From contig JAIQFL010000045.1 in assembly GCA_020073365.1 (NCBI GenBank), positions 1 to 45,582 of the forward strand: a DNA stretch of 45,582 nt. Reading direction: 5' to 3'. Below are positions 8,289 to 16,860 of the stretch, piece by piece (position 1 is the first letter of the stretch; each line of letters opens with the position of its first letter). The notes below the pieces were generated by a model. It did not search any database. It was not told the origin of the DNA and worked only from the letters and a program-made list of their open reading frames with translations. A program made the position numbers and the translations under genes. Origin of the DNA: Terriglobia bacterium. Its GTDB lineage: Bacteria; Acidobacteriota; Terriglobia; Bryobacterales; Bryobacteraceae.

Positions 8289-9353
8289 ATGAAACGCGCA
8301 GTGGTGCTCGCATTCGCGGCTTCCCTGGCAGCCCAGGAGTCGCATTTCGACGTGCGTTCGCGCCTGGTGCTAGTCCCCGTGACCGTAACGGATCTGAGAG
8401 GCCGCTCCATCGATGGCCTGGAAGCCTCGGATTTCCTGCTGTTCGACAACGACCGGCCGCAGAAAGCTACTGTCGACACGATTGACACAGGTGTGGCTCC
8501 CATCGCACTGGTCGTCGCTGTACAGACATCCGGTATTTCTGCCGCGGTTCTCGAGAAAGTGCGGAAAATCGGAGCGATGATTCAACCGCTGATCACCGGC
8601 GAGCGCGGCTGTGCGGGAGTGGTTTCATTCGATCAGCGCGTTTTGTGGATCGAGGACTGCACGAAGGACCCGGACGCGCTCGGAAGGGCGTTCCACCAAC
8701 TCCAACCTGTACTCCGACCCGGGGAGGACAAGGACGCGCGCATGCTCGACGCCGTGCAATCGTCCGTCGAGCATCTGGGCCGCCGGCCGAATGCGCGCCG
8801 CGTGCTGTTGCTCATTTCTGAATCGCGTGACCGGGGCAGCGAGACCGCCCTGGATGCGGCTAAGGCTGCGGTCCAAACGGCGGGAGTAACCGTATACGCA
8901 GCAACCTACTCGGCTATCAAGACAGCGTTCACCTCCAAACTTCCGGTCAGTCGACCGCGCCGGCCACTAAAGCCGAAGACGCCCAACGACGAGACGGGGA
9001 CTGTAAACGGTATGCCGCCAGGCAAAAACAATCCATGGCCCAAGCATCTTCCGCCAGAACAGCAGGTGGATGTTCTCGCCGGAATCGGCGAGCTTGCGCG
9101 TCTCCACCAGACCAACACCACGGAGGTGCTGACGAAGAGCACCGGGGGTACAACATTCCCGTTCACCAGGCAGAAGGCGCTCGAGGAGGCAATCGGGAAG
9201 CTCGGAGCCGAACTGCACACGCAATATGTGGTCAGCTTCGTGCCGGAGTCGTCGGCTCCGGGGTATCACACGCTCGAAGTGCGGATCGCTCGGGCCGGCG
9301 AGTTTCGCATACGCGCGCGGCCGGGATACTGGTCGACAGAAGAGTCGCGATGA
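8289..9353 (+). CDS. VWFA-related secreted protein of the acidobacterial type (TIGR03436-like)
   Basis: Encodes 354 residues. A short signal peptide (MKRAVVLAFAASLAAQ) is followed by the characteristic opening FDVRSRLVLVPVTVTDLRGR ... LEASDFLLFDND. Next comes a von Willebrand A-like core: ALVVAVQTSG at the MIDAS position (the usual DxSxS is altered to VQTSG), then VVSFDQRVLWIEDCT, VEHLGRRPNARRVLLLISES and ETALDAAKAAVQTAGVTVYA. The C-terminus has the family's YVVSFVPESSAPGYHTLEVRI and RARPGYW. Members are numerous in Acidobacteriota and have no firm function. The changed MIDAS motif argues against metal-dependent adhesion. A Pro/Lys-rich low-complexity insertion lies at about residues 220-260. 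Confidence 0.88.
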   Translation: MKRAVVLAFAASLAAQESHFDVRSRLVLVPVTVTDLRGRSIDGLEASDFLLFDNDRPQKATVDTIDTGVAPIALVVAVQTSGISAAVLEKVRKIGAMIQPLITGERGCAGVVSFDQRVLWIEDCTKDPDALGRAFHQLQPVLRPGEDKDARMLDAVQSSVEHLGRRPNARRVLLLISESRDRGSETALDAAKAAVQTAGVTVYAATYSAIKTAFTSKLPVSRPRRPLKPKTPNDETGTVNGMPPGKNNPWPKHLPPEQQVDVLAGIGELARLHQTNTTEVLTKSTGGTTFPFTRQKALEEAIGKLGAELHTQYVVSFVPESSAPGYHTLEVRIARAGEFRIRARPGYWSTEESR

Positions 9354-9479
9354 AAGCGCCACACTTTTTTCATGAGGCCAAGCGAGCAGGGGCGGCGCGA
9401 TCTTCAACGGGGTGCATTGAGTGGTTGGGGGGCTGCCACCCGTGGCATAGGCGCTAAATGACTGCCCTGTGCGGCGGTC

Positions 9480-9553
9480 TTGGTGGGGCAGGCCCTTTGG
9501 CCTGCCAAGAAAAAATGAATCAACTTGGCAGGCGGAACCGCCTGCCCCACCAA
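9480..9553. repeat. REP/BIME-like palindromic element with two internal hairpins
   Basis: The outer arms are a perfect 14-bp inverted repeat, TTGGTGGGGCAGGC (9480-9493) and GCCTGCCCCACCAA (9540-9553). Each half also folds by itself: GGCAGGCC-CTTT-GGCCTGCC at 9487-9506 and GGCAGGCGG-AA-CCGCCTGCC at 9527-9546. It lies between convergent genes. Related hairpins occur at 26709-26726 and 34543-34560. Confidence 0.85.
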
Positions 9554-9624
9554 CTCCGCCCCGAGTGACCGTGCCGATCAGGCCCGGATAGATCGCCATT
9601 GCTTTGAGCGCTGTTGACATGGCT

Positions 9625-9939
9625 TCATTGCGCCTTGCTCTCGCTGGGGGATGGGCCGAAGCCGCAACGTTCTCGCATGCGTTGCCGGAATCGTTCCCGC
9701 TCCTCAGGCGTCATGTGCCTGGAGCGAGAGAGACCGTGGCCTGCAAATCCGCCGAAGAGGATCCGGCACAGCGCCAGCATTCCAAGGGCCTGCCAGAAGC
9801 TAATCTGGCGCCAGCCGAAGAGCGACGGCACCAGCCAATTCCACAGTTGCAGCACTACTTCGCCACCGATGGCGATACATAGCAGGAATCCGCAGATCGC
9901 CAGCGGAGCCAGGAAAATCCATCTCCTTCTCATCCTCAT
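9625..9939 (-). CDS. Small membrane protein paired with an ECF sigma factor
   Basis: Encodes 104 residues. Two hydrophobic segments (about 8-30, WIFLAPLAICGFLLCIAIGG, and about 46-64, FWQALGMLALCRILFGGF) are joined by LWNWLVPSLFGWRQIS. The C-terminal 35 residues are charged and cytoplasmic-looking (MTPEERERFRQRMRERCGFG). AGGAA 6 nt before the ATG at 9939 supports the start. It follows the sigma gene by 2 nt, so the two form an operon. It has neither a zinc-binding anti-sigma motif nor a known enzyme motif. A role as a membrane partner of the sigma factor is inference from position only. Confidence 0.82.
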   Translation of the reverse strand: MRMRRRWIFLAPLAICGFLLCIAIGGEVVLQLWNWLVPSLFGWRQISFWQALGMLALCRILFGGFAGHGLSRSRHMTPEERERFRQRMRERCGFGPSPSESKAQ

Positions 9940-9941
9940 CT

Positions 9942-10535
9942 TCAGTTCCTCATGCTTTCGTAAAATTCGTCGTAAATGCTTTGCAATCGCTCGCGCAGAT
10001 GCAGCACCGCATAGCGCTTCCGGGAGAGCAGTGTATTCACGCTCACACCGGTCTCGGCGGCCATCTCCCTGAAGCTGCGGCCCTCCAACTCGTGCGCAAC
10101 AAAGACCTTGCGCTGCTCCTCCGGCAGCTCGTCGACCGCCAACTCGAGTTCATCGAGAAGTGCGCTGCTGGCGTAAAGCGCCTCCGGTCCGGCATCGGGC
10201 GAAGGCAGCAGGTCTTCCAACTGCAGCCGTTCGTCGTCCTCGTCCGCGACGGCCGTATCGCTGAAGCTCTCCGGGCTCTTCTTCCGGAAGAGATCGGTGA
10301 TGCGATTGCGCGCCACGCGAAATAGCCAGCCGGTGACGTGCTCGATCGGCATCAGCAGGCGGTTCGCTTCCACCAGCTTGTAGAACACGTCCTGCAGAAT
10401 GTCCTCGGCGTCGCGCGGGTCGGGCACGCGCCGGCGAATGAAGTTGAGCAGCCGGGACTGCTCCCGCTTGACCACTTCGGAGATCCGCCGGTCCTGTTCG
10501 AGTGCCATCTGCTCCAGGCCTGCCGCGTCGTTCAT
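9942..10535 (-). CDS. ECF-type RNA polymerase sigma-70 factor
   Basis: Encodes 197 residues, the usual ECF size. Region 2 spans about residues 20-95: LLNFIRRRVPDPRDAEDILQ, then DVFYKLVEAN and TGWLFRVARNRITDLFRKK (the promoter -10 binding helix). A variable acidic linker (EDDERLQLEDLLPSPDAG) follows. Region 4 spans about 130-190: ELPEEQRKVFVAHELEGRSF, then REMAAETGVSVNTLLSRKRYAVLHLRERL, a helix-turn-helix for the -35 element. No classical anti-sigma gene is adjacent; the only partner is the 104-residue membrane protein downstream. The regulon is unknown. Confidence 0.94.
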   Translation of the reverse strand: MNDAAGLEQMALEQDRRISEVVKREQSRLLNFIRRRVPDPRDAEDILQDVFYKLVEANRLLMPIEHVTGWLFRVARNRITDLFRKKSPESFSDTAVADEDDERLQLEDLLPSPDAGPEALYASSALLDELELAVDELPEEQRKVFVAHELEGRSFREMAAETGVSVNTLLSRKRYAVLHLRERLQSIYDEFYESMRN

Positions 10536-10607
10536 CTACGGTTGTAGACGAATGAGGGGGTGCGGATATTGTAGGTCGCCAGGCCAACCGTGGAGCCGGC
10601 CCCCTTC

Positions 10608-11957
10608 TCAGCCTTCGTCCTCCGCCGGGATATCGAAATTCACCAGCTCTCCGCGGAAGCCGCGGGTTTTCCAGGCTCCGAAGGCAATGCCTGCGGCCAT
10701 CCAGATGCTGCCGGCGATCTGCGCGGTGCGGCTGAGATTCAGCCAGAGCAGCAGGCACACGGCAAAGCCCAGGGCCGGCGGGATCAGGTTGCGCAGCTTT
10801 TTTTCCGGGGCGCGCACGTAGTAGCGCACCAGGGCCGCAGCGTTGACGCCCATGAACGCGATCAGCGCCCCGAAGTTCAGCATCTGCGCGCCCAGATCGT
10901 AATCCAGAATGAAGGCCCCGATCAGGCTCACCACGCCTACGAACACCACGTTATTGCGCGGAACGTGCCGCTTCTGGTCGATCGCGCCGAAGAACGATTT
11001 CGGTAGGGCATTGCTGCGTCCCATGCCGAACAGCAGGCGCGCGGCGCCCAGTTGCGCGCCCATGCCGGAACCGAAATTCGCCACCACCAGGGTGAAGCCG
11101 ACAATCGCGAAGAGCGGCGCCCACATCCGCCCGGCCACGTAGACGAACGCCGTGGTCTCGTCCGGGAACGGTTGGGAGGCCGGCCAGGCCAGTTGTGCGG
11201 CGTACACCTCAAGCGCGGAAAGCAGGCCGATCACTACGCAGGTCAGCACCGTGGCGAGTAGGATATTGCGGCGCGGATTCTCCGCCTCTTCCGATAGAGT
11301 CGAGATCCCGTCGAAGCCAATGTAGGTGAGTACCGCGATGGAAGTGCCTCCCAGCACGGCTCCGGAGCTGAAGGTCGCCGGGTCATAGAAGGGCTGCGTA
11401 AAGAACCCTACGCCGCCATGCGGGTGGCCGAAGATGTAGCGCGCGGCGCACACGAAGAAAATCGCGATCACCACCCCCATGCCCGCGGCCAGCCCGGCGT
11501 TCATCCGGGCCGATGTGCGAATCCCCTGGATGTTCAGCCCGGTGAACAGCAGCGCGAAGATGACTGCCCAGCCCCAGTAGGGGATGGCGGGAGCGAAGAC
11601 GTGAGCCTGCTGGCTGACCCAGATGATGCAAATCATGGGGTTCAGCATGTAGTCCATGACCATGCTCCAGCCCGTGACGTAGCCCAGCGCGGCATTGATC
11701 TCCTGGCCGACGTAGGTGAAAGCCGAGCCGGCGCTGGGATAGGCGCGCGCCATCCGTCCGTAACTGATGGCGGTGAACAGCATCGCCACCATGGCGATGA
11801 GGATGGTGGTGACCACGTGTCCCCGGCCGCGATTGCTGAGCACCCCGAAAACCGACATCGGCGCTGTGGGCTGGATCACGATGACACCGTAAAGGATGAG
11901 ATCCCACAGCCCCAGAGCGCGGCGGAGGCGGGGTTTTTCAGTTCCCGGACTGGACAT
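10608..11957 (-). CDS. APC-superfamily amino acid permease
   Basis: Encodes 449 residues with about 12 membrane segments. The first segment carries LWDLILYGVIVIQPTAPMSVFG, the substrate-binding unwound helix of the APC fold. Further landmarks are SYGRMARAYPSAGSAFTYVG (the conserved helix 2-3 region) and TYIGFDGISTLSEEAENPRRN, the helix 6 and following loop typical of amino acid permeases. The best family guess is amino acid/polyamine antiporters of the PuuP/YveA kind; the substrate cannot be fixed. It is divergent from the GH2 gene at 12072 and separated from it by a dispersed palindrome, so a functional link to the sugar locus is possible but unproven. Confidence 0.9.
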   Translation of the reverse strand: MSSPGTEKPRLRRALGLWDLILYGVIVIQPTAPMSVFGVLSNRGRGHVVTTILIAMVAMLFTAISYGRMARAYPSAGSAFTYVGQEINAALGYVTGWSMVMDYMLNPMICIIWVSQQAHVFAPAIPYWGWAVIFALLFTGLNIQGIRTSARMNAGLAAGMGVVIAIFFVCAARYIFGHPHGGVGFFTQPFYDPATFSSGAVLGGTSIAVLTYIGFDGISTLSEEAENPRRNILLATVLTCVVIGLLSALEVYAAQLAWPASQPFPDETTAFVYVAGRMWAPLFAIVGFTLVVANFGSGMGAQLGAARLLFGMGRSNALPKSFFGAIDQKRHVPRNNVVFVGVVSLIGAFILDYDLGAQMLNFGALIAFMGVNAAALVRYYVRAPEKKLRNLIPPALGFAVCLLLWLNLSRTAQIAGSIWMAAGIAFGAWKTRGFRGELVNFDIPAEDEG

Positions 11958-11984
11958 AGAGCTTCAATTTTACCTTCATGCATG

Positions 11985-12055
11985 GGTGGGGCACGCTTTA
12001 GCTTGCCGTGCAAATCAAATACCATTGAGGTGGGCAAGCTAAAGCATGCCCCACC
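11985..12055. repeat. Dispersed palindrome, family 2 (GGTGGGGCA...TTTAGCTTGCC)
   Basis: Two 23-nt arms (11985-12007 and 12033-12055) are inverted copies with one mismatch (C/T at 11994 against 12046). They flank a 25-nt loop. The inner sequence is GCTTTAGCTTGCC. A single arm of the same sequence, with one change, is found at 28413-28435. It occupies the divergent gap between the APC permease and the GH2 gene, where it could act in either mRNA leader. Confidence 0.85.
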
Positions 12056-12071
12056 TTTAGGGAGGAAAGCC

Positions 12072-14741
12072 TTGCCTGGAAGCGTTGTTTCGATCCATCG
12101 GAAATTCACCTACGCTCTGCTAACGATTGCGTGGTGCACCGCCCCGTACGGCCTCAAACCGGCCTGGAGCCAGACCGGGCCTGCCGGGAACAGCTCGAGA
12201 ATCGACCTGGCGAAGGGATGGCTGATCCAATCCTCCGCCAAAGTGACAGACAAGGGCGATGTCGTCTCGAGCAGCAAGTTTCAACCCCGCGAATGGGTTC
12301 CGTCGAGTGTCCCCTCGACGGTAGTGACAGCCCTGGTGAACAACAAGGTCTATCCCGATCCCGACTTCGGAATGAACTTGAGGTCCATTCCAGGCACCAG
12401 CTACAACATCGGACAGAATTTCTCGAACATCGCCATGCCGGCGGATAGCCCCTTCGCCGTGCCGTGGTGGTACCGCACCGAATTCAAGCTGGCGCCCGCG
12501 GTGAAGGGAAAGAGGCTGTGGCTGAACTTCGACGCCATCAACTATCGGGCAAATATCTGGTTGAACGGACATCAGGTGGCGACATCCGGCGAGGCCCTCG
12601 GGATGTATCGCATGTTCGAGTTCGACATCACCGATATCGCGCTGCCGGGAGCGGTCAACAGGCTGGCCGTTGAGGTGATCCCTCCCACCCAGAACGATCT
12701 CACCCTGACTTTCGTCGATTGGAATCCCATGCCGCCCGACAAGGACATGGGCCTGGTCCGCGAGGTGTATATCCTCACCAGCGGCCCGGTCGCCATGCGC
12801 AACGTACAAGTGGTCACCCATCTGGACAACCCGCCGGACAAGGCGCATCTTACCCTCTATGCGGACCTGAAGAATGCGGGCGGCCAGGCGGTGGAAGGCA
12901 CGCTGAAGGGGACCATCGGCAGCATCGCCGTTTCGAAAAAGGTGCGGCTTCCGGCCGGAGAATCCACGCGCGTGACGATTAATCCCGAGGAAAACCCGCA
13001 GCTCAACATCGAACATCCCAAGTTGTGGTGGCCGTATGGCCTGGGGGCGCAGGAGCAGCACCATCTGCGCATGGAATTCGAGTCGGGCGGAGCCGTTTCC
13101 GACCGGCAGGATGTCGAGTTTGGAATTCGCGAGTTCACCTCCGAAATGGATGCCAAACAGCATCGGCTCTTCAAGCTGAACGGGAAGAACATCCTAATTC
13201 GGGGCGGCGGATGGTCGCCCGACATGCTGATGCGGTACGACGATGAGCGCGAGGAAAGCGAGATCGCCTACGCCCGCGATATGCATCTGAACACCATCCG
13301 GCTGGAAGGCAAAATGATGAACCAGCACTTCTTCGACACCACGGACCGGTACGGAGTGATGGTCATGCCGGGATGGTGTTGCTGCTCGTTCTGGGAGCGC
13401 TGGCGAAACTGGAAGCCGGAAGATTACAAGATCGCGGGCGAGAGCTTGCGGGATCAGATCCGCCGGCTGCGGAACCACGCCAGCGTCTTCGTGTTCCTCT
13501 ATGGGAGCGACGAGTCTCCCAACGATGAGGCGGAGAAGGTCTATCTGAAGGTGCTGGAAGAGGAGCACTGGCCCAATCCTTCGGTCTCCTCCGCCGCCGC
13601 CCGTAAGACCACAGCCACCGGTTCCACCGGCGTCAAGATGACCGGGCCCTACGAATACGTCGCGCCCAACTACTGGCTCCTGGATCAGCAGCGGGGCGGC
13701 GCATTTGGATTTAACACCGAGACCAGCCCCGGCCCGGCCATTCCGGTGCTGGAGAGTCTCAAGGAGATGCTGCCGAAGGAACACCTCTGGCCTATCGATG
13801 AGTTCTGGAACTTTCATGCCGGCGGCGGCAGCTATCGGACGGTCAATGTCTTCCGGGCCGCGCTGGAGGGCCGCTACGGCAAGGCCAAAGATTTGGATGA
13901 CTTCCTGAGAAAGAGCCAGGTGATGACTTACGAAGGCGAGCGCGCCATGTTCGAAGCCTTCGGCCGGAACAAATACGGCGCAACCGGAGTAGTGCAGTGG
14001 ATGCTCAACAATGCCTGGCCATCGATTATTTGGCATCTCTACGACTGGTATCTGCGGCCCGGCGGAGGTTACTTCGGAACCAAAAAGGCCAACGAGCTGT
14101 TACACGTGCAATACTCTTACGATGACCAGTCTATTGTAGTAGTAAATTCCCATTACCGCGCCTTCGCGGGCTACAAGGTTACCGCGAAGGTCTATAACAT
14201 GGACTTAGCCGAGAAGTTTTCTAAGTCGGCTGCGGTGGACATTGCCGAAGATACCGCCACGCGGGTGTTTGAGCTTCCCGCGATCGACGGGCTTTCCAAG
14301 GCCTATTTTGTGAAGTTGACCCTTCAGGACCCTGCCGGGAAGCTGGCGAGCTCTAATTTCTACTGGCTTTCGACGCAGCCGGATGTCTCCGACTTCGCCG
14401 CCGGCAACGGCCGCTACACACCGATCAAGACGTACGCAGACCTCACAGGGCTGGAGCAACTGCCGGAAGTCAAAGTGAAGGTCACTTCTCGTACGGAGCA
14501 TAAGGGCGCGGAGGATATAGAACACGTGGTGGTCGAGAATCCCACGTCCCAGCTTGCTTTCTCGGTTCATTTGACGGTGCTGGGGAAGGTTGGAGGGGAC
14601 GTCCACCCGGTCCTTTGGGAAGATAATTACTTCGAGCTGATGCCGCACGAGAAGCGGGAAATTGCGGCCAGTTTCCAGAAGAAGTTACTGGGCGGAGCTA
14701 AGTCGCACATCAAAGTGGATGGCTGGAATGTGTCTGAATAA
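12072..14741 (+). CDS. Secreted GH2 exo-beta-D-glucosaminidase-like enzyme (CsxA type)
   Basis: Encodes 889 residues from TTG at 12072, chosen because GGAGG at 12061-12065 is 6 nt upstream and a signal peptide (FTYALLTIAWCTAP) then begins the protein. The frame stays open further upstream without a ribosome site. Domains in order: GH2 sugar-binding jelly roll (about 50-230, with PWWYRTEF and DWNPMPPDKDMGL), Ig-like domain, then the TIM barrel from about 370. GSDE (Asp480/Glu481) fits the acid/base region, and FNTETSPGP supplies Glu550 at the spacing of the nucleophile in CsxA-type exo-glucosaminidases. YGATGVVQWMLNNAWPS and GGGYFGTKKANELLHVQYS are typical of that subgroup. It would release glucosamine from chitosan outside the cell. 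A related mannosidase activity cannot be excluded. Confidence 0.88.
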   Translation: MPGSVVSIHRKFTYALLTIAWCTAPYGLKPAWSQTGPAGNSSRIDLAKGWLIQSSAKVTDKGDVVSSSKFQPREWVPSSVPSTVVTALVNNKVYPDPDFGMNLRSIPGTSYNIGQNFSNIAMPADSPFAVPWWYRTEFKLAPAVKGKRLWLNFDAINYRANIWLNGHQVATSGEALGMYRMFEFDITDIALPGAVNRLAVEVIPPTQNDLTLTFVDWNPMPPDKDMGLVREVYILTSGPVAMRNVQVVTHLDNPPDKAHLTLYADLKNAGGQAVEGTLKGTIGSIAVSKKVRLPAGESTRVTINPEENPQLNIEHPKLWWPYGLGAQEQHHLRMEFESGGAVSDRQDVEFGIREFTSEMDAKQHRLFKLNGKNILIRGGGWSPDMLMRYDDEREESEIAYARDMHLNTIRLEGKMMNQHFFDTTDRYGVMVMPGWCCCSFWERWRNWKPEDYKIAGESLRDQIRRLRNHASVFVFLYGSDESPNDEAEKVYLKVLEEEHWPNPSVSSAAARKTTATGSTGVKMTGPYEYVAPNYWLLDQQRGGAFGFNTETSPGPAIPVLESLKEMLPKEHLWPIDEFWNFHAGGGSYRTVNVFRAALEGRYGKAKDLDDFLRKSQVMTYEGERAMFEAFGRNKYGATGVVQWMLNNAWPSIIWHLYDWYLRPGGGYFGTKKANELLHVQYSYDDQSIVVVNSHYRAFAGYKVTAKVYNMDLAEKFSKSAAVDIAEDTATRVFELPAIDGLSKAYFVKLTLQDPAGKLASSNFYWLSTQPDVSDFAAGNGRYTPIKTYADLTGLEQLPEVKVKVTSRTEHKGAEDIEHVVVENPTSQLAFSVHLTVLGKVGGDVHPVLWEDNYFELMPHEKREIAASFQKKLLGGAKSHIKVDGWNVSE

Positions 14742-14818
14742 CACGGCCACTGGAGAGTCAGGCCAAGCGTCCCGATGAGTCGGAACGCGGCAGGCACGAG
14801 TGCTTGCGCCACGAAGGC

Positions 14819-15733
14819 ATGAAGACTATCGGAGCAGTCGATATTGGCGGCACCAAGATTGCCGCCGGCGCTGTCACGGTAGACGGCACGGTCTTGGGCC
14901 GGTTGGAATGTCCCACCGCGCCGCGTGATGGCTTTCCAGCCGCCATGCGCCGAACGGCAGAGATGCTGAGGGAGTTGGGCCGATCGACCGGCGCCGGGTA
15001 CGCCGGCATTGGTGTTGCCTGTCCCGGCCCGCTCGATCCGTTTGCGGGCATCGTCGGCGATGTGGGCACGCTACCGGGGTGGCAGGGCGGCAACCTCGTG
15101 GAGGCGCTCGAGGGGGCGTTCGGCGTAAGCGTGGTGGTAGAAAACGATGCCGATGCAGCGGCCCTCGCGGAGGCGAACTGGGGCGCGGCCAGGGGGAGCA
15201 GCCGTTTCATTTACGTAACCATCAGCACCGGCATCGGCGCGGGCATCATTCTCTCGGGGGAACTCTACCGCGGTGTAGACGGAGCACACCCGGAGATCGG
15301 GCACATGGTGCTCGACTTCTCGGGTCCGCTTTGCTACTGCCACGCGCGCGGCTGCTGGGAGTGCCTGGCCAGCGGTCCTGCGATGGTGGCGTGGATGCGG
15401 GAGCAGCGTCCGGATCCGTGCGGGCTGACGGCTTCCCGGATCTGCGACCTGGCTCGCAATGGCGATGAACTGGCGCGGCGCGCCGTGGATCGCGAGGGCT
15501 ACTACATCGGGCTGGGCCTCGCCAACCTGATCACGATTTTCACTCCCGATGCGATTGCGCTGGGCGGCGGTCTGATGAAGAGCGCGGACCTGTTCCTCGA
15601 CCGCGCGCGCCAGGTGATCCGCGAAATCTGCACGCAGGTGCCGGTTGAGAAGACGCACCTCACCCTGGCATCTCTTGGTCCCGACACGGGCCTGGCTGGG
15701 GCGGCACGGGCGTGGATCCATCGCCATCAATAA
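14819..15733 (+). CDS. ROK-family sugar kinase (glucosamine/N-acetylglucosamine or glucose)
   Basis: Encodes 304 residues starting at ATG 14819, right before VDIGGTK, the ATP-binding loop. A TTG five codons upstream is a less likely start. Catalytic and substrate residues are present: ENDADAAALAE and GTGIGAGIILSGELYRG, followed by HPEIGHM. The ROK zinc motif (usually CGCG..GC.E) appears as CYCHARGCWEC, with the cysteines and nearby histidine conserved. By family it phosphorylates a hexose or amino sugar with ATP in the cytoplasm. Standing between the exo-glucosaminidase-like gene and the SIS-domain gene, with 1-nt overlap to the latter, it most plausibly makes glucosamine 6-phosphate. That assignment is inference from context. 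Confidence 0.9.
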   Translation: MKTIGAVDIGGTKIAAGAVTVDGTVLGRLECPTAPRDGFPAAMRRTAEMLRELGRSTGAGYAGIGVACPGPLDPFAGIVGDVGTLPGWQGGNLVEALEGAFGVSVVVENDADAAALAEANWGAARGSSRFIYVTISTGIGAGIILSGELYRGVDGAHPEIGHMVLDFSGPLCYCHARGCWECLASGPAMVAWMREQRPDPCGLTASRICDLARNGDELARRAVDREGYYIGLGLANLITIFTPDAIALGGGLMKSADLFLDRARQVIREICTQVPVEKTHLTLASLGPDTGLAGAARAWIHRHQ

Positions 15734-16773
15734 TGATGCCGGATACTCACTCTGTCATCGAAGGCGGCTACCTGCGCGACATCCTGGCCCAACCGCGGGC
15801 TCTGGAAGACACCCTCGCGGGCTTCGAACTGGCGGAAACGGTCAGACGGCTGGATGAGGGGCGCTTCCGGCGGATCGTCCTCACCGGGATGGGCGCGTCG
15901 TATTGGGCGCTCCACCCTCTTCATCTCGACCTCCTGCAACAAGGCCGCGCGTCTTTCCTGCTAGAGACGTCGGAGCTGATCCACTCTTTGCCTGCGATGC
16001 TGAATTCCCACACGCTGCTGATTGCGGTGTCACAATCGGGCCGCAGCGCGGAGACGGTGCGGCTGCTCGACGTGAAGGCACCCGATTGCTTCACGTTAGC
16101 ACTCACAAATACGGCGGACTCGCCCTTGGCGTTGCGGGCGGACGTCGTGGTATTGACTCATGCGGGCGAGGAGTTCACGGTCTCGTGCAAGACGTACGTC
16201 ACTGCCTTGCTGGCATTGAAGTGGGTAGCGGATTCGATCGCCGGCCGCAGCCTCACGCGTTCCAGGGACGAACTGTCGCAGGCCGCGCCCGCCGTTGCGG
16301 CCTACCTTCACAATTGGCGCGAGTACGTTCAAGCCGCGGAGGCCGAGTTGACCGGCGCCCGCCACCTCTTCGTGCTGGGACGGGGCGCTTCACTGGCCAC
16401 CGCGGGAATCGCCGGCCTGATCGTCAAGGAGTCCGCCCACTTCCACGCCGAGGGCATGAGCGCGGCGCAATTCCGGCATGGACCATTTGAGATGGTGGAT
16501 CGGGCAGTCTATGCGCTGGTGTTCGCCGGCGATCCGACAACGGCTTTACTGAACGCCCGTCTGGTGCGAGATATCGTGCAGGCAGGCGGACGCGCCTCCC
16601 TGGCCGGCGAGGATGCGGAACCCGGCATTTTCCGGCTGCCGCCCGTCCCCGCCTCGGTCCGGCCCATCGTCGAGATCCTTCCCGTGCAGATGATCACGCT
16701 GGCGCTGGCCGCGATGGTGGGCCGGGAGGCCGGGAAGTTCGAACGGGCGAGCAAAGTAACGATAACCGAATGA
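15733..16773 (+). CDS. Double-SIS-domain sugar-phosphate isomerase/deaminase (GlmD/AgaS/GlmS-C like)
   Basis: Encodes 346 residues. The start is ATG 15733, overlapping the kinase stop as TAATG; a second ATG follows immediately. Two SIS domains are visible: the first with IVLTGMGASYWAL and LLIAVSQSGRSAETVRLL (the sugar-phosphate loop), the second with LFVLGRGASLATA and GLIVKESAHFHAEG, then FRHGPFEMVD. This is the isomerase half of glucosamine synthase without its glutaminase domain. Relatives include glucosamine-6-phosphate deaminase GlmD/NagB-II and AgaS. With an exo-glucosaminidase and kinase in front, conversion of glucosamine 6-phosphate to fructose 6-phosphate and ammonia is the best guess. 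Substrate assignment remains inference. Confidence 0.88.
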   Translation: MMPDTHSVIEGGYLRDILAQPRALEDTLAGFELAETVRRLDEGRFRRIVLTGMGASYWALHPLHLDLLQQGRASFLLETSELIHSLPAMLNSHTLLIAVSQSGRSAETVRLLDVKAPDCFTLALTNTADSPLALRADVVVLTHAGEEFTVSCKTYVTALLALKWVADSIAGRSLTRSRDELSQAAPAVAAYLHNWREYVQAAEAELTGARHLFVLGRGASLATAGIAGLIVKESAHFHAEGMSAAQFRHGPFEMVDRAVYALVFAGDPTTALLNARLVRDIVQAGGRASLAGEDAEPGIFRLPPVPASVRPIVEILPVQMITLALAAMVGREAGKFERASKVTITE

Positions 16774-16860
16774 CGCGCACTGGCCGACCGGAAGCCAATG
16801 CTCTATCTCGGATCGAAGAGCCCTGATATCATTGACCGCATACGACGCGTTGCCCTAAGC

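Noticed and set aside
6622-8313. A 563-codon open frame on the minus strand opposite the anti-sigma and permease genes
   Set aside because: It is a shadow of high-GC coding sequence. Its translation is rich in His, Arg and Gln with no domain, while the plus strand encodes two clear families.
11418-12071. An N-terminal extension of the GH2 protein by about 218 residues
   Set aside because: The frame is open there, but it is antisense to the APC permease, crosses the palindrome and has no ribosome site. TTG 12072 with GGAGG and a following signal peptide is better.
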